A stretch of DNA of 64,000 nt from Pseudomonas mandelii (GCF_900106065.1 NZ_LT629796.1:3069501-3133500), one strand, 5' to 3'. Numbered from the stretch's first letter, positions 29,235-40,244 are shown. A program made the numbers and translations. The notes: a model not told the origin generated them from the sequence alone.

Positions 29235-30026
29235 ATGCGTTCATTTCTTCTGGTGCTGATGGCGTTGGTCTGCGCGACCGCTGCCTGGGCCGAGCCGACG
29301 GCTGAGTTGTCGGAGCCGGTCGGCGGCTGGCGCTTCAACGGCCTGCTGGACCGCAGCGAATATCCTCAAGTCGCCTATCCGACGCCGCCCATCGACCGGG
29401 GCGTGCAGCGCAATCGCACGATGATCCAAGGCCAGCTCAAGGCCATCGGCACGCAACGCGGGCCTCATACGCTGGCCGTCAACGGCAATCCCCTGAATCT
29501 GTACACCGACGACCAGGGGCGATTCGCCCGGCCGTATGCGTTCGGCGCCGGTTCCAACAGCGTTGAAGTGCGCAGCTCTGAAGGCAAATCCCTCAAGCGT
29601 GTTCAATTCTATGAAGCCAACAACCTGCGCACCCCGGCGCGGATTCGCGTGGTGCTGGGTTGGGATGACCCGAAAGCCGAACTCGATCTGCACATCATTA
29701 CCCCCGACGGCCAACACGCGTTCTGGGCTCGCCCGGCGATGAGCAATGGCGGCGGGTTGGATCCGGACGGCGTCGATGGCCCCGGCCCGGAAATGTTCAC
29801 CATGACCGCGCCGATGCATGGCACCTATCTGGTTTACGTGAACTATTGGGGCAACTTCGGCAGCGGCGGCTATAACTTCGAGGAGACCAGCAACCAGAAC
29901 GAGGTGATCACCTCGCAGATCAACCTGGTGCTCAACGAAAATACCGTCGACGAAAAACGCGAGACCTTCATCGTGCCCCTGCGGGCCATCGGTGACCTGC
30001 TGCTGGTCAAGACTTTCAACTATTAA
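29235..30026 (+). CDS. magA: MagA, DUF2135 (YfaP-like) periplasmic protein
   Basis: A 263-aa exported protein. Signal peptide residues 1-19 (cleavage after AWA). The DUF2135 domain is identified by LRVVLGWD-type strand sequence, then ELDLHIITPDG and YLVYVNYWG; the first half is another beta domain with NSVEVRSSEGKSLKR. The ATG at 29235 has AGGAGG upstream; the in-frame start at 29199 is less likely. First gene of the mag set and clearly paralogous to the last gene at 38598. Known mag operons (magA-F, E. coli yfa cluster) are periplasmic and linked to an alpha-2-macroglobulin. Molecular role unknown. Confidence 0.85.
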   Translation: MRSFLLVLMALVCATAAWAEPTAELSEPVGGWRFNGLLDRSEYPQVAYPTPPIDRGVQRNRTMIQGQLKAIGTQRGPHTLAVNGNPLNLYTDDQGRFARPYAFGAGSNSVEVRSSEGKSLKRVQFYEANNLRTPARIRVVLGWDDPKAELDLHIITPDGQHAFWARPAMSNGGGLDPDGVDGPGPEMFTMTAPMHGTYLVYVNYWGNFGSGGYNFEETSNQNEVITSQINLVLNENTVDEKRETFIVPLRAIGDLLLVKTFNY

Positions 30027-30063
30027 GCATCCCGCTCCACGGATGACATCGGGTTTTGTGAAC

Positions 30064-31776
30064 ATGAGCGATAACACTGTTTCTCCGGCCGCCGAAACGC
30101 CTGCAGCCAAAACTCCTCGCCGCTGGACGGCCGTTGTGATCGGGCTGTGTCTGGTCGCCGGCGTCGCGGCCGGCTTGGGCTGGTTCATGCACAAACCCAA
30201 GGCGCCACCGGCCGAACTGGCCAGCGACAAGCTGGGCATGAGCCGCCCGGACGGTCTGCTCGAAACCCATTCCCTGAGCCAATTGCCCAAAGACTTGCTG
30301 GCGGTGCCGTTCCTCAAGGAAACCCTGACCGAGGATTTCGTCTTCTATTACGAAGCGCATGCGGATCGCCTCGGCCTGATCGGCAGTCTGCGGCGGATCA
30401 TTTACGAACATGACCTGAAGTTGCAGGACAGTTTGATCGAGCAGCTCTTCGATCAACCGGCGGATGTGGCGTTGTGGCGTGGGGCGGACGGCCGGCTGAA
30501 AGACTTTTTGTTGGTGATGGATCGCGGTGGGCTGGCCAAGGTGCTGGAGCCGCTGGCGAAAGTGGCGCTGGATGATTCGCAGCTGACCACCGTCGCCACA
30601 GTGAAAGTCGGCACCGACGATGTGACGCTTTATCAACTCACTTACAACGCCAGCAAGGCGCTGCTGTTCGCCTCCCATGGCGACAAACTGGTGGTGCTGT
30701 CCAACCCGACCAAACTCTACGATTCAGAAGGCGGAGCTTCGGAAGAACCGGGCAGCGTCTCGACCCAGTCCATCGCCGCGTTGCTCAACGGTGACAAACT
30801 GTTCCCCGAAGCCTTCGGCCTGCCACCGCGTGCGCCCGAGGTGAAACAACGCCTGTCGGTCAACGCGAGCGTCCTGGCCATGGGTTACCAGCGTTTCATC
30901 CCGAATTTCGCCGGCCTGCGCTTCGACATGGACGACAAGGGCTGGCACAGCTTCCTCGCCATGGACGAACTGGACAACCAGCCGGACTTCGATTTCAAAC
31001 CGGTCTGGCAAGCCATGCCAATGGGCGCCAGCGCTTGCGTGGCCCTGCCGCTCGCCGCCGAACAGCAGAAACCGCTGCTGGTGAAACTCGGCGCCGAAGA
31101 ATCCGTCGCCCAGGCGCTGACCGAACACATGGCCGGGGCCGCCGGGCTGTGCTGGTACGCCGATTCGCGGTTGTACACGCCGTTGCTGGTGGCCAGCCTG
31201 AATGACGACGACAGCGCCAAACTCGACGGTGACTTGGGCAACCTGTTCGGCTCGATGGTTGGCGCCTATGAAGGCAACGTCGAAGAACACGCGTTCCCCG
31301 TGGTCGAGAAACAGGAAGGCCAAAGCCATCAGTGGCTGCGTCAGGTCAGCTCCAACTTCGGTCCCTACAAAGCCAAGGACGCCGAGAACCCTGACTCGAT
31401 CACCGGCAAGGCGTTCATGAAAGTCAGCCTGGCGCGTCACGGTTCGACGTTGCTGTTCTCCCTCGATGACAAGCTCGTGGACAAGGCCCTCGGCACCCTC
31501 GACAAACGTTTCCCGCCGATGGCTGATGTGGTGCCGAAAGACCTGCTGATGCCGGTCTACTTCGGCCCGGAATCCATGGCGCAACTGATGCAGCAGGAAA
31601 CCCTCGACAGCCTGCCGCAGGACATGGAGCCGGTGTTCTACAACGCCGCGCAAACCTACCTGATCCCGAAACTGCGCAAGCTTGGCGGCTATGGCAAGTA
31701 CGCCCTGACTTTGCCCGAAGGCAGCGAGCCTGACGGCCATTGGCAGTGGCTGCCGCTGGAGTGGAAAGCGCTGTGA
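30064..31776 (+). CDS. magB: MagB, DUF2138 (YfaA-like) membrane-anchored protein
   Basis: A 570-aa protein anchored in the inner membrane by one helix at about residues 18-37, with the rest periplasmic. DUF2138 features include [20 protein letters not shown] and [19 protein letters not shown]. Starts at 30043 and 30064 are both possible; neither has a strong ribosome site. The end overlaps magC (GTGA). In P. aeruginosa MagB was reported among MagD partners, as I recall; here that is inferred from gene order. Confidence 0.83.
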   Translation: MSDNTVSPAAETPAAKTPRRWTAVVIGLCLVAGVAAGLGWFMHKPKAPPAELASDKLGMSRPDGLLETHSLSQLPKDLLAVPFLKETLTEDFVFYYEAHADRLGLIGSLRRIIYEHDLKLQDSLIEQLFDQPADVALWRGADGRLKDFLLVMDRGGLAKVLEPLAKVALDDSQLTTVATVKVGTDDVTLYQLTYNASKALLFASHGDKLVVLSNPTKLYDSEGGASEEPGSVSTQSIAALLNGDKLFPEAFGLPPRAPEVKQRLSVNASVLAMGYQRFIPNFAGLRFDMDDKGWHSFLAMDELDNQPDFDFKPVWQAMPMGASACVALPLAAEQQKPLLVKLGAEESVAQALTEHMAGAAGLCWYADSRLYTPLLVASLNDDDSAKLDGDLGNLFGSMVGAYEGNVEEHAFPVVEKQEGQSHQWLRQVSSNFGPYKAKDAENPDSITGKAFMKVSLARHGSTLLFSLDDKLVDKALGTLDKRFPPMADVVPKDLLMPVYFGPESMAQLMQQETLDSLPQDMEPVFYNAAQTYLIPKLRKLGGYGKYALTLPEGSEPDGHWQWLPLEWKAL

Positions 31777-32411
31777 CCGCACTTATCCGAGGCCTCGGCC
31801 TGCTGGCGATGTTGCTGGGCAGTCGCGCGTTTGCTGGAGAAGCCGCAGCGCTGGATCCGCAGCAGTCCCAGGTGTTTCGCGCTTGGTTCGTGCGCATCGC
31901 CCAGGAGCAGCTGACCCAAGGCCCCAGCCCGCGCTGGTATCAGCAGGACTGCGCCGGACTGGTGCGCTTCGCCGCCAACGAAGCGCTGAAAGTCCATGAC
32001 GACAAATGGCTGCGCAGCAATGGCCTGAGCAACCGCTACCTGCCGCCGGAGCTGCAATTGAGCGAGGCCCAACGCAGCCTCGCCCAGCAGTGGCAGCAGG
32101 GCGGCGGCAAGGTCGGGCCCTACGTCAACGCGATCAAGTTGATTCAGTTCAACAGCCATCTGGTCGGTCGCGATCTGGCGCAAGCCCGACCCGGCGACCT
32201 GATGTTTTTCGATCAGGGCGACGACCAGCACCTGATGATCTGGATGGGCCGCTTCATTGCCTATCACACCGGCACCACCACCCCCACTGACAACGGCATG
32301 CGTTCCGCGAGCCTGCAGCAACTCATGACATGGAAGGACACCCGATGGATACCCGACGCAGCCAACCCCAACTTCATCGGCGTCTATCGACTGAACTTTC
32401 TCTCCCAATGA
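31773..32411 (+). CDS. magC: MagC, DUF1175 (YfaT-like) with NlpC/P60-like motifs
   Basis: A 212-aa exported protein with signal peptide residues 1-20 (GTG start overlapping magB). The sequence has the signature of NlpC/P60-type cysteine peptidases: DCAGLVRF with Cys60, then [12 protein letters not shown] and a His in QHLMIWMG (His153), then AYHTG. This suggests a peptidoglycan or amide hydrolase fold; the family is officially of unknown function, so the enzymatic claim is inference from motifs. The stop overlaps magD by 4 bp. Confidence 0.8.
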   Translation: MTALIRGLGLLAMLLGSRAFAGEAAALDPQQSQVFRAWFVRIAQEQLTQGPSPRWYQQDCAGLVRFAANEALKVHDDKWLRSNGLSNRYLPPELQLSEAQRSLAQQWQQGGGKVGPYVNAIKLIQFNSHLVGRDLAQARPGDLMFFDQGDDQHLMIWMGRFIAYHTGTTTPTDNGMRSASLQQLMTWKDTRWIPDAANPNFIGVYRLNFLSQ

Positions 32412-35400
32412 TCGGTGCCCGCATGTTGCGTTTCCTGCCTCTGCTGTTGGTTTTGGTGCTGCCGTTTACGGCGGTCAACGCCGAAGACACCGTCGAGCCG
32501 AGCGGCTACACGCCGGTGGCCGGTGAAAGCTTTTTCCTGCTGGCGGACAGCAGTTTCGCCAGTGACGAACAGGCGATGGTGCGTCTCGAAGCGCCGGGAC
32601 GCGATTACCGTCGTTTCCGCATGGAGCCCTATGGCGGCGCCGACATTCGCGTGTACCGCATCGACAAACCGCTGGATTTCCTCAAGCGCCAGAAGAACCT
32701 GCACCGCGTGGTCAGCGACGGTCAGTTCAAGGGTGAAGGCCTGTCGAATACGCTCGCGTACCTGTGGGACAACTGGTATCGAAAATCCCGTCGGGTGATG
32801 CAGCGGGCGTTTTCCTACGAGTCGCGCAAACAAGTCACCGAGGAAGTGCCGGAACTGAAGATGGGCAGCGCGATTGCCGCACCCACGCCTTACGACGCTC
32901 AGCCGCAATTCGCGCTGATTCCGGGTTTGCCGGTGGTCAGCCAGTTCCGTTATCCGCTGTGGCAAGCCAAACCGATCCAGCCGCCAACCGGTGTGAATCT
33001 GGCCGGTTCTTCCAGTGAGTTCGTCAGCGTCGCGCCGGGCAACGTGTACATTCCGCTGGGCAATTTGAAACCCGGTCTGTACCTGGTGGAAGCGCTGATC
33101 GGCAAGTACCGTGCGACCACCATGGTGTTCGTTTCCAACACTGTGGCCGTGAGCAAGATTGCCGGTGATGAACTGGTGGTCTGGGCTGCGCGCAAGCACG
33201 AAGGCAGTTCGGTGCCGAAGGTCAATGTGCTGTGGACCGATGGTCTCGGCGTGATGAGCAGCGGCGCCACCGATGCCGATGGTTTGCTGCGCCTGAAACA
33301 CGTCAGCCCCGAGCGTTCGTTCGTGATTGGCGAGGACGAAGAGGGTGGGGTGTTTGTCTCCGAGAACTTCTATTACGACAGCGAAATCTACGACACCAAA
33401 CTCTATGCCTTCACCGACCGGCCGCTGTATCGGCCGGGGGATTGGGTGTCGCTGAAAATCGTCGGTCGCGAGTTCAAGAACGCCCGGGATTCCGTGGCAC
33501 CGACCGCTGCCGACGTCAACGTGACGGTACTCGATGCCACCGGCACGGCGCTGCAATCGCTGGCGCTGAAGCTTGATTCCAAGGCTGGCACCCAAGGCCG
33601 ATTCCAGTTGCCGGATAACGCCGTGGCCGGCGGTTATGAACTGCGTTTCAGCTACAAGGACCAGGCCTACAGCAGCGCTTTCCGCGTAGCCGAATACATC
33701 AAGCCGCACTTCGAAATCTCGCTGAACCTGGCCAAGCAGGATTACCGAACCGGCGAACCGGTCAAGGGCAGCCTGGTGCTGCTGTACCCGGACGGCAAGC
33801 CGGTGGCGAACGCAAAATTGAGCCTGAGCCTGCGCGCCCAGCAACTGTCGATGGTCGACAACGAACTGCAATACCTCGGGCAATTCCCGGTGGAGCTGAC
33901 CAGCACCGAACTGACCACCGACAGCAAAGGCAACGCGACCCTCGACCTGCCGGCCGCCGAGAAACCGAGCCGTTACATGCTCACCGTGTTTGCCAGCGAT
34001 GGCGCGGCGTATCGGGTCAAGACCACCAAGGAAATCCTCATCGACCGTGGCGCCGCGAGTTTCCGCTTGAGTGCACCGCAGCGCTTCAGCGCAGTGGGTG
34101 ACAAGGTTGCGTTCAGCTATTTGAATGAAGGGGGCAGCGAGCAGGCCAAAGCCGTCATGCCGGGCAGCTACAGTTGGGTGCGGCTTGAAGACCAGAGCAC
34201 TGGCGAAGGCAAACTCGCCGCGACGGATAAAAGCTTCACCTTGGCCTTCGACCGTCCAGGCACCTACAACCTGACGTTGAAGGATGACCATGGCCGAGTC
34301 GTCGGCGCCACCGGCCATTCGGTGACCGGCGATGGCGTCAAAGCCGTGCCCGGCACTGTGGAAATCGTCCTCGACAAGCCCGAGTACAAGGCGGGCGACG
34401 AAGCCTTGGCGCTGATCACTTTCCCTGAGCCAGTCAGCGATGCATTGCTGTCGCTGGAGCGTGACAAGGTCGAGTCCACGGCGTTGCTGTCCAAGGGCGG
34501 CGACTGGCTGAAGATGGAAAAACTCAGCGACACCCAATACCGCGCGCGCATCCCGGTGAAGGACACCTTCGCGCCGAACCTGACCTTCTCGGTGCTGTAC
34601 ACCAAGGGCGGTCAGTACAGCTTCCAGAACGCCGGCATCAAGGTGATCGCGCCGCAGATCGACGTGGCCATTGCCACTGATAAAGAGGCATATCAGCCGG
34701 GCGATACCGTGTCGGTGGACCTGACTACCCAGTTCGCCGGCAAGCCGATTCCGGCACACCTGACGGTCAGCGTGGTCGATGAAATGGTCTATGCGCTGCA
34801 ACCGGAAGTCGCGCCGACCATCGACCAATTCTTCTACCACCCACGCCGCAACAACGTGCGCACCAGCGCCAGCCTGTCGTTCATCAGCTACGACGTTGCG
34901 TTGCCGGGCAGCCCTGGCGCACCGGGTAAAGCCAACCGCAGCGAGCGCGGGGTGAAAGTGCTGGAGCGGCCGCGCCGTGAAGACGTCGACACCGCCGCGT
35001 GGGAACCTGAGTTGATCACCGACGCCAACGGCAAAACCCGCTTCACCTTCAAAATGCCGGACTCGCTGACCCGCTGGCGCATCACTGCCCGAGCCATCGC
35101 CGATGACGGGCAGGTCGGGCAGAAGAAGCAATTCCTGCGCTCGGAGAAACCGCTGTACCTGAAATGGAGCGGCCCGACCCAATTCCGCAATGGTGACAAA
35201 CCGGATCTCGGTGTGTTCGCCTTCAGCCAGGCGGAAAAACCGGTCAAGGCCGAGTTGGTGATCCATTACGGCGGCGCCGAACAGCGCGTGCCGGTGACCC
35301 TGAACAACGGCATCAACTACATCGCGCTGCCAGCGTTCGCGTTGACCTCCGGCGAGTGGACCGCCGAACTGGTGCAGGACGGCAAAACCGCCGACGCCCT

Positions 35401-36973
35401 CGCCGTGCGCCTGACCGCGACCGGCGAAGGCTGGCAGGTCACGCAAAGCCAAAGCCTGGACGTGGCCAGCGGTGATACGCCGCTGACCTTGCCGGCGGAC
35501 GCGACGGATATTCGCCTGCGTCTGGATGACAGTCCGCAAGCGCTGTTCCGCTCGGCGCTCGATGATCTCCTGAGCTATCCGTACGGTGGCGTCGAACAAA
35601 CCGCGAGTCGTTTGCTGCCATTGAGCATTGCGTACCCGACCTTGTCGTCGAACCCGCAGATCCGCGATCGCTTGCGCCTGATCATGCAAAACAGCCGTCT
35701 GCGCCTGGTGCAAATGGCCGGGCCGTCGGCGAGTTTCACTTGGTGGGGCATGGACGGCGAGCCGGATGCGTTCCTCACTGCCTACGCCTATTACGCCGAC
35801 TGGCACGCCAGCAAAGCGCTGGAACTGAGCCTGCCGCCGGAGCATTGGCAGCGGGTGCTGGAGGTGTATTCCAAGCAGGCGAAAAACACGCCGTTGCTGC
35901 AGCGGGCGCTGATTCTTTCGTTCGCCAGGCAGATGCAATTGCCGGTCAACACCTTGCTCAGTGGGTTGATGGATGACCTGGCGAAAGCAGGCGAGGGCAG
36001 CGCGGCGAATCTGATGGAAGATGGCGAGGACAGCCTTGTCATGAGCGATCCTGATTCGGCGCTTGGCTTGGCGGCTGCTCGTACGCTGACTGCCTCGTTG
36101 GCGAAGCAATCGAAGGTGACTCTGCCGGACGCATTCAATCGTCAACTGCCGGATGCCCAGCAGCGTTTGGCGGTCAGTTCTCAGCCATTTGCCGAAGCCT
36201 TGAACCTGTCGCTACAACCCTTCGATCAGGCTCGTGCGCAAGCGTTGTTGCAGCGTTTGCTGCCGCAGCAATCGACCCTGGAGCGCGCTTTGGCGCTGAC
36301 CTGGTTGCAACGCAGCATCGAGCAGGCATCGCCCACCATCGCACTGGCCCCGGGTGAAGGCTGGAAAAAACAACACGGTGCTACCGGTGAAATGTACTGG
36401 ACGTGGCAGGGCGCTTCACCCGTACCGGCGGTGTTGTCGCTGACCGGGACGCAAGAACGTCCGTTGCGAGCGGCATTGAGCTTCCAGACCAAGCAACCAC
36501 CGGTCGATCCGATGGCCGTGACCATCACCCGTCGCCTGTCGCGTCTGGTGCCGGGTGACGAAGCCTTCACCTTCAAACTGGAAGCCGTCGGCACCCAGCC
36601 GTTGTCCAGCGACAGCCTGTACCTGGACGAAGTGATCATCACCAGCAAAGCCGCCAAACCGCTGCGCTACGGCATGCTCGAAGTGCCGCTGCCACCGGGC
36701 GCCGATGTCGAACGCACGACGTGGGGCATCAAGTTGATGGGCAAGGCCGGCACGGAAGCTACCGCGTTGGAGAAAGCGCGTTTCGAGCCGGGCCAGATGG
36801 CTTATGCGATTCCGGTCGATGCCTTGAGCGGCGAACTGCGCCTGCGTCATCTGGTGCGCTTCTCGCAGAAAGGCCAATTCAACCTGCCGCCGGTGCGTTT
36901 CACTCAGGTCTACGCGCCGCAGCATCAAGCCCAGGAACAGAAACCGGCCCTCGGCCAGGCCACGGTCAACTGA
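32408..36973 (+). CDS. magD: MagD, alpha-2-macroglobulin homologue without thioester Cys
   Basis: A 1521-aa periplasmic alpha-2-macroglobulin-like protein (YfaS type). A signal peptide or anchor covers about residues 1-25. A series of MG domains runs through the first 900 residues ([13 protein letters not shown] is the typical MG entry), then the A2M region ([28 protein letters not shown]) and the thioester domain. Where trapping family members have C-x-E-Q, this protein reads GGVEQ: Gly1061 replaces Cys. The Cys-less form is normal for MagD/YfaS, in contrast to YfhM-type proteins. Known MagD is linked to PBP1b and peptidoglycan. ATGA overlap with magC fixes the start at 32408. Confidence 0.93.
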   Translation: MIGARMLRFLPLLLVLVLPFTAVNAEDTVEPSGYTPVAGESFFLLADSSFASDEQAMVRLEAPGRDYRRFRMEPYGGADIRVYRIDKPLDFLKRQKNLHRVVSDGQFKGEGLSNTLAYLWDNWYRKSRRVMQRAFSYESRKQVTEEVPELKMGSAIAAPTPYDAQPQFALIPGLPVVSQFRYPLWQAKPIQPPTGVNLAGSSSEFVSVAPGNVYIPLGNLKPGLYLVEALIGKYRATTMVFVSNTVAVSKIAGDELVVWAARKHEGSSVPKVNVLWTDGLGVMSSGATDADGLLRLKHVSPERSFVIGEDEEGGVFVSENFYYDSEIYDTKLYAFTDRPLYRPGDWVSLKIVGREFKNARDSVAPTAADVNVTVLDATGTALQSLALKLDSKAGTQGRFQLPDNAVAGGYELRFSYKDQAYSSAFRVAEYIKPHFEISLNLAKQDYRTGEPVKGSLVLLYPDGKPVANAKLSLSLRAQQLSMVDNELQYLGQFPVELTSTELTTDSKGNATLDLPAAEKPSRYMLTVFASDGAAYRVKTTKEILIDRGAASFRLSAPQRFSAVGDKVAFSYLNEGGSEQAKAVMPGSYSWVRLEDQSTGEGKLAATDKSFTLAFDRPGTYNLTLKDDHGRVVGATGHSVTGDGVKAVPGTVEIVLDKPEYKAGDEALALITFPEPVSDALLSLERDKVESTALLSKGGDWLKMEKLSDTQYRARIPVKDTFAPNLTFSVLYTKGGQYSFQNAGIKVIAPQIDVAIATDKEAYQPGDTVSVDLTTQFAGKPIPAHLTVSVVDEMVYALQPEVAPTIDQFFYHPRRNNVRTSASLSFISYDVALPGSPGAPGKANRSERGVKVLERPRREDVDTAAWEPELITDANGKTRFTFKMPDSLTRWRITARAIADDGQVGQKKQFLRSEKPLYLKWSGPTQFRNGDKPDLGVFAFSQAEKPVKAELVIHYGGAEQRVPVTLNNGINYIALPAFALTSGEWTAELVQDGKTADALAVRLTATGEGWQVTQSQSLDVASGDTPLTLPADATDIRLRLDDSPQALFRSALDDLLSYPYGGVEQTASRLLPLSIAYPTLSSNPQIRDRLRLIMQNSRLRLVQMAGPSASFTWWGMDGEPDAFLTAYAYYADWHASKALELSLPPEHWQRVLEVYSKQAKNTPLLQRALILSFARQMQLPVNTLLSGLMDDLAKAGEGSAANLMEDGEDSLVMSDPDSALGLAAARTLTASLAKQSKVTLPDAFNRQLPDAQQRLAVSSQPFAEALNLSLQPFDQARAQALLQRLLPQQSTLERALALTWLQRSIEQASPTIALAPGEGWKKQHGATGEMYWTWQGASPVPAVLSLTGTQERPLRAALSFQTKQPPVDPMAVTITRRLSRLVPGDEAFTFKLEAVGTQPLSSDSLYLDEVIITSKAAKPLRYGMLEVPLPPGADVERTTWGIKLMGKAGTEATALEKARFEPGQMAYAIPVDALSGELRLRHLVRFSQKGQFNLPPVRFTQVYAPQHQAQEQKPALGQATVN

Positions 36974-36974
36974 C

Positions 36975-38594
36975 ATGACCCGACCGCTGGTCTGGTGGCT
37001 GCTGTGTTTGATCCCTGCGCTGGCGACAGCGCAGGAGGAGCCGCTGCGTCTGGGCTTCAAGGGCGAGTTGATTTCGTTAAGCCAGACTCAAGTGATTTCA
37101 CGTGAGCCATTGCCTGCTGATGTGCAGGCACCGCTCGGCAGTTTGTGGAAGTTGTTTGTGTACGGCTGGCTGGTGGACACCGGCGCTCGTGAGCCCGCTT
37201 ACGAGTGTCGCGGGCAGTCGAAAGAGGAAGTGTATTGCTGCGCTGCTGGCGGCAAGATCGAGCGCGATCAGGCGTTAGTGAAGTCATGTGGCTTGTACTT
37301 TGAGCCTGCGCGATTGGGTATTTCTGAGGCTGGCTGGCGGGATTATTGGCAAGCACGGCAGGCGCCGGAATGGTTGCTGAACCTGCCTTCGTTGCAGCCT
37401 TCTACGCGAGTTTCCGTGGCTGAATTGCTGAAAGTGCTGGCCGTGATGCCGGCGCAGGACCAGGCGCGGCGGGTGTTGCTCGATGTGGTGCTAAGCGCCG
37501 CTGACGGCAATGTCGTCGGCGAACTCGGTGGCCGGTTGCGGGTGAAAACCTGGAGCTGGTTGGGCGATCAGGACCCTGCGTCGCGTCAGGGCGGGTTTGC
37601 CGGATGGACGGCGGACGGTACGCCGATCTGGGCGGGCGGCCGGGGGACCAGTCAAATGGTCTTGCGTCACTACGGTGGGGTGTTGGCTTCTGTGTTGCCG
37701 GTTGAGTGGCCTTTGGATGCGGGACGTTGCGTCGAAGTCGGTCTGTTTTCTCGTTATCCGATCGAGCGTGTTCTTGCGGGGGATCGGGTTGTTTCTTCCG
37801 GGCCTCTGCTGGGCGACTATCGCGTCGAATTCGCCAACGGCAATCAACTCGATATCCACAGCGACGGCGAACTGTTTTTGCTGAAGGGCAAACTCGTCGC
37901 TCGACTCGACCGTGAAGAATACGTCGCCCGCGTCCTGCAAAGGGAAGCCAAACCCGAACCCATTGAAGCCGCCAAAGCCCTGGCTGTCGCGATCAGAACC
38001 TATCTGCTGCAAAACGCCACCCGCCACGGCGACTGCCTGAGCATCGACGACAGCAGCAACCGCCAACGCGTCGCCCCACGCCCGGCCACCGCCGAGTCAC
38101 GCCACATCGCCGCCTGGACCAGCGACCTCGTCCTCGCCGGCAGCACCGTCACTTACCACTCCGACCAACCCGGTCCGGACAAACTCTCTTGGCAGCACGC
38201 CATCGAACAAGCCAACGCCGGCCAGCGCTACGACGCCATCCTGCTGCACGCCTACCCACGCGCCAGCCTCAGCCGCTGGGACAACCCCGTCGCCTCCTGC
38301 GAAGCTCTGCCCGCCGCGCAAGACTGGCTACTAAAGCAACGCCGCGGCTGGCGTGCGCAGTTGGAAAGCGAGGTCGGCTACAACGACGTCAGCACTTTCG
38401 CCGTCTGCCGCCTGGCCTTCGGGCGCCCCTACGTCGACCGCGAACGCCAGCGCATCTACGTGCGCGGCGTGCTGTCACTGCAAGACCGTCTCGACCTGAC
38501 CCACGAATACCTGCACCTGGCCTTCGAAGCACACCCCAACGGCCAGGATGAAACCTACATCGAAGGGCTCGCCCGCCACCTCTTGCTGGAATAG
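36975..38594 (+). CDS. magE: MagE, DUF2300 (YfaQ-like) with PBP-like and SpoIID-like motifs
   Basis: A 539-aa exported protein with signal peptide residues 1-19. Three motif sets stand out: PLGSLWKLF near residue 56 (S56-x-x-K59) with KTW at 191-193 followed by GGFAGWTADGTPIWAGG, resembling penicillin-binding or class D beta-lactamase folds; EEYVARVLQREAKPEP...EAAKALAVAIRTYLL at about 314-345, the SpoIID/LytB signature with Glu324; and HEYLH at 510-514 near the C terminus. DUF2300 has no assigned activity; these resemblances are read by eye. It starts one base after the magD stop and ends 3 bp before magF. Confidence 0.82.
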   Translation: MTRPLVWWLLCLIPALATAQEEPLRLGFKGELISLSQTQVISREPLPADVQAPLGSLWKLFVYGWLVDTGAREPAYECRGQSKEEVYCCAAGGKIERDQALVKSCGLYFEPARLGISEAGWRDYWQARQAPEWLLNLPSLQPSTRVSVAELLKVLAVMPAQDQARRVLLDVVLSAADGNVVGELGGRLRVKTWSWLGDQDPASRQGGFAGWTADGTPIWAGGRGTSQMVLRHYGGVLASVLPVEWPLDAGRCVEVGLFSRYPIERVLAGDRVVSSGPLLGDYRVEFANGNQLDIHSDGELFLLKGKLVARLDREEYVARVLQREAKPEPIEAAKALAVAIRTYLLQNATRHGDCLSIDDSSNRQRVAPRPATAESRHIAAWTSDLVLAGSTVTYHSDQPGPDKLSWQHAIEQANAGQRYDAILLHAYPRASLSRWDNPVASCEALPAAQDWLLKQRRGWRAQLESEVGYNDVSTFAVCRLAFGRPYVDRERQRIYVRGVLSLQDRLDLTHEYLHLAFEAHPNGQDETYIEGLARHLLLE

Positions 38595-38597
38595 GCC

Positions 38598-39413
38598 ATG
38601 AAACTCCGTTATCCACAGGTCTTCCTGTTCCTTTGTTCTTTTTGTGTATTGCCCGCAGTTTTTGCGGCTGAGAGTGGCGTGAAACTCAATACGCCCGTTG
38701 GTGGCTGGCGCACTGGCGCGTCCGAAGGTGAAGGTGAAAACTTTCGTCAAACCGTTAACTATCCAGCCTCCTCGGTGAACACGCCGGTCGGCCAAGCCAA
38801 TACCGCCCGTATCACCGGGCAGATCAACGCCACGCCAAAGTCCAGTGAACCTGGGCGGTTGATCGTCAACGGCGTCAGCATGCCGCTGAAGATTGATCCG
38901 TCTGGGCGTTTTGATCGACCGTTCTCGTTTCCCAATGGCAGCAACAGCGTTGAAGTTCGCAGCCCTGATGGGCAGCAACGGTCTCGGACGCAGTTTCTTA
39001 ATGTCAGTGGTGGGGCTACGCCGGCCAAGTTGCGCGTGCTGCTGGCGTGGGACAGCGATGGGACGGATCTGGACCTGCACCTCATCACGCCTGATGGCGC
39101 CCACATCTGGTACGGCGACCGCGCTGTTCCCAATGGCGCTGCGCTCGATGTCGACGTGACGACGGGATACGGCCCGGAAATCTTCGCCATGCCGGCGCCA
39201 ATCAAAGGCCAATACCTCGTCTATGTGAATTACTTCGGGGGTGGGTATCGGAGTGATGAGGACGGGCAGGAAGAGGCGGTTCAAGCGCTGACGACGGCGC
39301 AGGTGACGGTGATTACGGAGGAAGGGACGCCGAACGAGAAGATGGAGACGTTCTTGGTGCCGATGCGGGCGGTGGGGGAGTTGACGTTGGTTAAGGGGTT
39401 TAGTTATCCGTGA
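38598..39413 (+). CDS. magF: MagF, DUF2135 (YfaP-like) periplasmic protein
   Basis: A 271-aa exported protein with signal peptide residues 1-23 (cleavage after VFA). Same architecture as MagA: PVGGWR at the mature start, GSNSVEVRSPDGQQRSRTQF, DLDLHLITPDGAHIWY, YLVYVNYFGG and a shared C-terminal ETFLVPMRAVGELTLVKGFSY. It is last in the operon. The two paralogues bracketing the set suggest heterotypic partners. No terminator was recognised directly after it. Confidence 0.85.
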   Translation: MKLRYPQVFLFLCSFCVLPAVFAAESGVKLNTPVGGWRTGASEGEGENFRQTVNYPASSVNTPVGQANTARITGQINATPKSSEPGRLIVNGVSMPLKIDPSGRFDRPFSFPNGSNSVEVRSPDGQQRSRTQFLNVSGGATPAKLRVLLAWDSDGTDLDLHLITPDGAHIWYGDRAVPNGAALDVDVTTGYGPEIFAMPAPIKGQYLVYVNYFGGGYRSDEDGQEEAVQALTTAQVTVITEEGTPNEKMETFLVPMRAVGELTLVKGFSYP

Positions 39414-39415
39414 AT

Positions 39416-39740
39416 TTAGGGGAACGTCCCACACAGAGCGTTACCTTCATAGCCATGACTGATTGGCCCAAGCATCATAAGCGGGCCACAGGCATAAAAG
39501 GGTTCGCGTACCTTTTGCTCGGAATTGAGCAACACTACGGTATTTCCAAATACATCGTTGCCGAATGATTGTTCGTAGTACGACTCGCAAACTGGCAGTT
39601 TCAATGGCACTGGAATTATCACAGCCCACAGCGTGATACCGCACCACTCGCGGGTTGGCGAGGACTTGACCGTATTGGTAATCACGGGCGTGCCGGATTG
39701 ATAAGTTAGATTCCGGTAAGCGTCGGTTTTAAGTGTCGTC
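39416..39740 (-). pseudogene. Truncated lipoprotein-like remnant
   Basis: The minus strand reads EKTTLKTDAYRNLTYQSGTP... to GPISHGYEGNALC, a coherent protein of about 105 residues that resembles the mature part of a small Pseudomonas lipoprotein. Before it stands LSGP instead of a lipobox LSGC, and further upstream there is no signal peptide. The 5' end therefore seems replaced near 39740-39760, where the plus-strand gene begins. No function can be assigned. Confidence 0.4.
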
Positions 39741-39756
39741 TTTTCCGGCCCCGACA

Positions 39757-40242
39757 GTGAAGTTAGCCATTGAGGAAAATGAGGACCAGGCCAACGCCCG
39801 CAATTACCTGACACCGGAATGCCTTAGCGCCGCATTGCTGGTCAGTAATAACCTGATCGGCAAGACGCCGTTTATCGAGGTTGTCCTCGAACTGAGTCGG
39901 CAGACGGCTGCAATCAACTGTGGCGACATGACCCGAGCAAAAGACCTGCTGGTGGCGCAGGCGCACACTTTGGATGCTCTTTTCACGCAGCTCGCGAGTT
40001 GGGCACTATCGGCCAAACATATAGATGGACTGGAGTCCTACATGCGCCTGGCGCTCAAGGCCCAAAACCAGGCCCGGGCTACTACCTTGCAGACCTTGGG
40101 CGAACTCAAAACCCCCAAGCAGGTCGCTTTCGTGAAGCAGGCGAACATCGGCAATCAGGTTCAGGTCAACAACGGTATTCAAGAGGAGCCCGCGCGCACG
40201 CGGAAAACCAAAAAAGCGCAGAACGAACTATTGGAAGGTTGA
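39757..40242 (+). CDS. Hypothetical protein, possibly 5'-truncated
   Basis: About 161 aa from the GTG at 39757 (a GTG at 39733 is also in frame; no ATG fits). Helical, with YLTPECLSAALLVSNNLIGKTP, then ALFTQLASWALSAKHIDGLESYMRLALKAQNQARATLQT-like helices and a basic tail. Such genes occur in Pseudomonas next to the TPERRARQA small protein; the pair's function is unknown. The lack of a good start and the truncated neighbour suggest that the N terminus was lost at a junction. Confidence 0.55.
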   Translation: MKLAIEENEDQANARNYLTPECLSAALLVSNNLIGKTPFIEVVLELSRQTAAINCGDMTRAKDLLVAQAHTLDALFTQLASWALSAKHIDGLESYMRLALKAQNQARATTLQTLGELKTPKQVAFVKQANIGNQVQVNNGIQEEPARTRKTKKAQNELLEG

Positions 40243-40244
40243 GC

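Noticed and set aside
32384..36145. 1253-codon open frame on the minus strand
   Set aside because: It is antisense to magD in a high-GC gene; the peptide is rich in His, Arg and Gln with no family pattern, while the plus strand encodes a clear macroglobulin.
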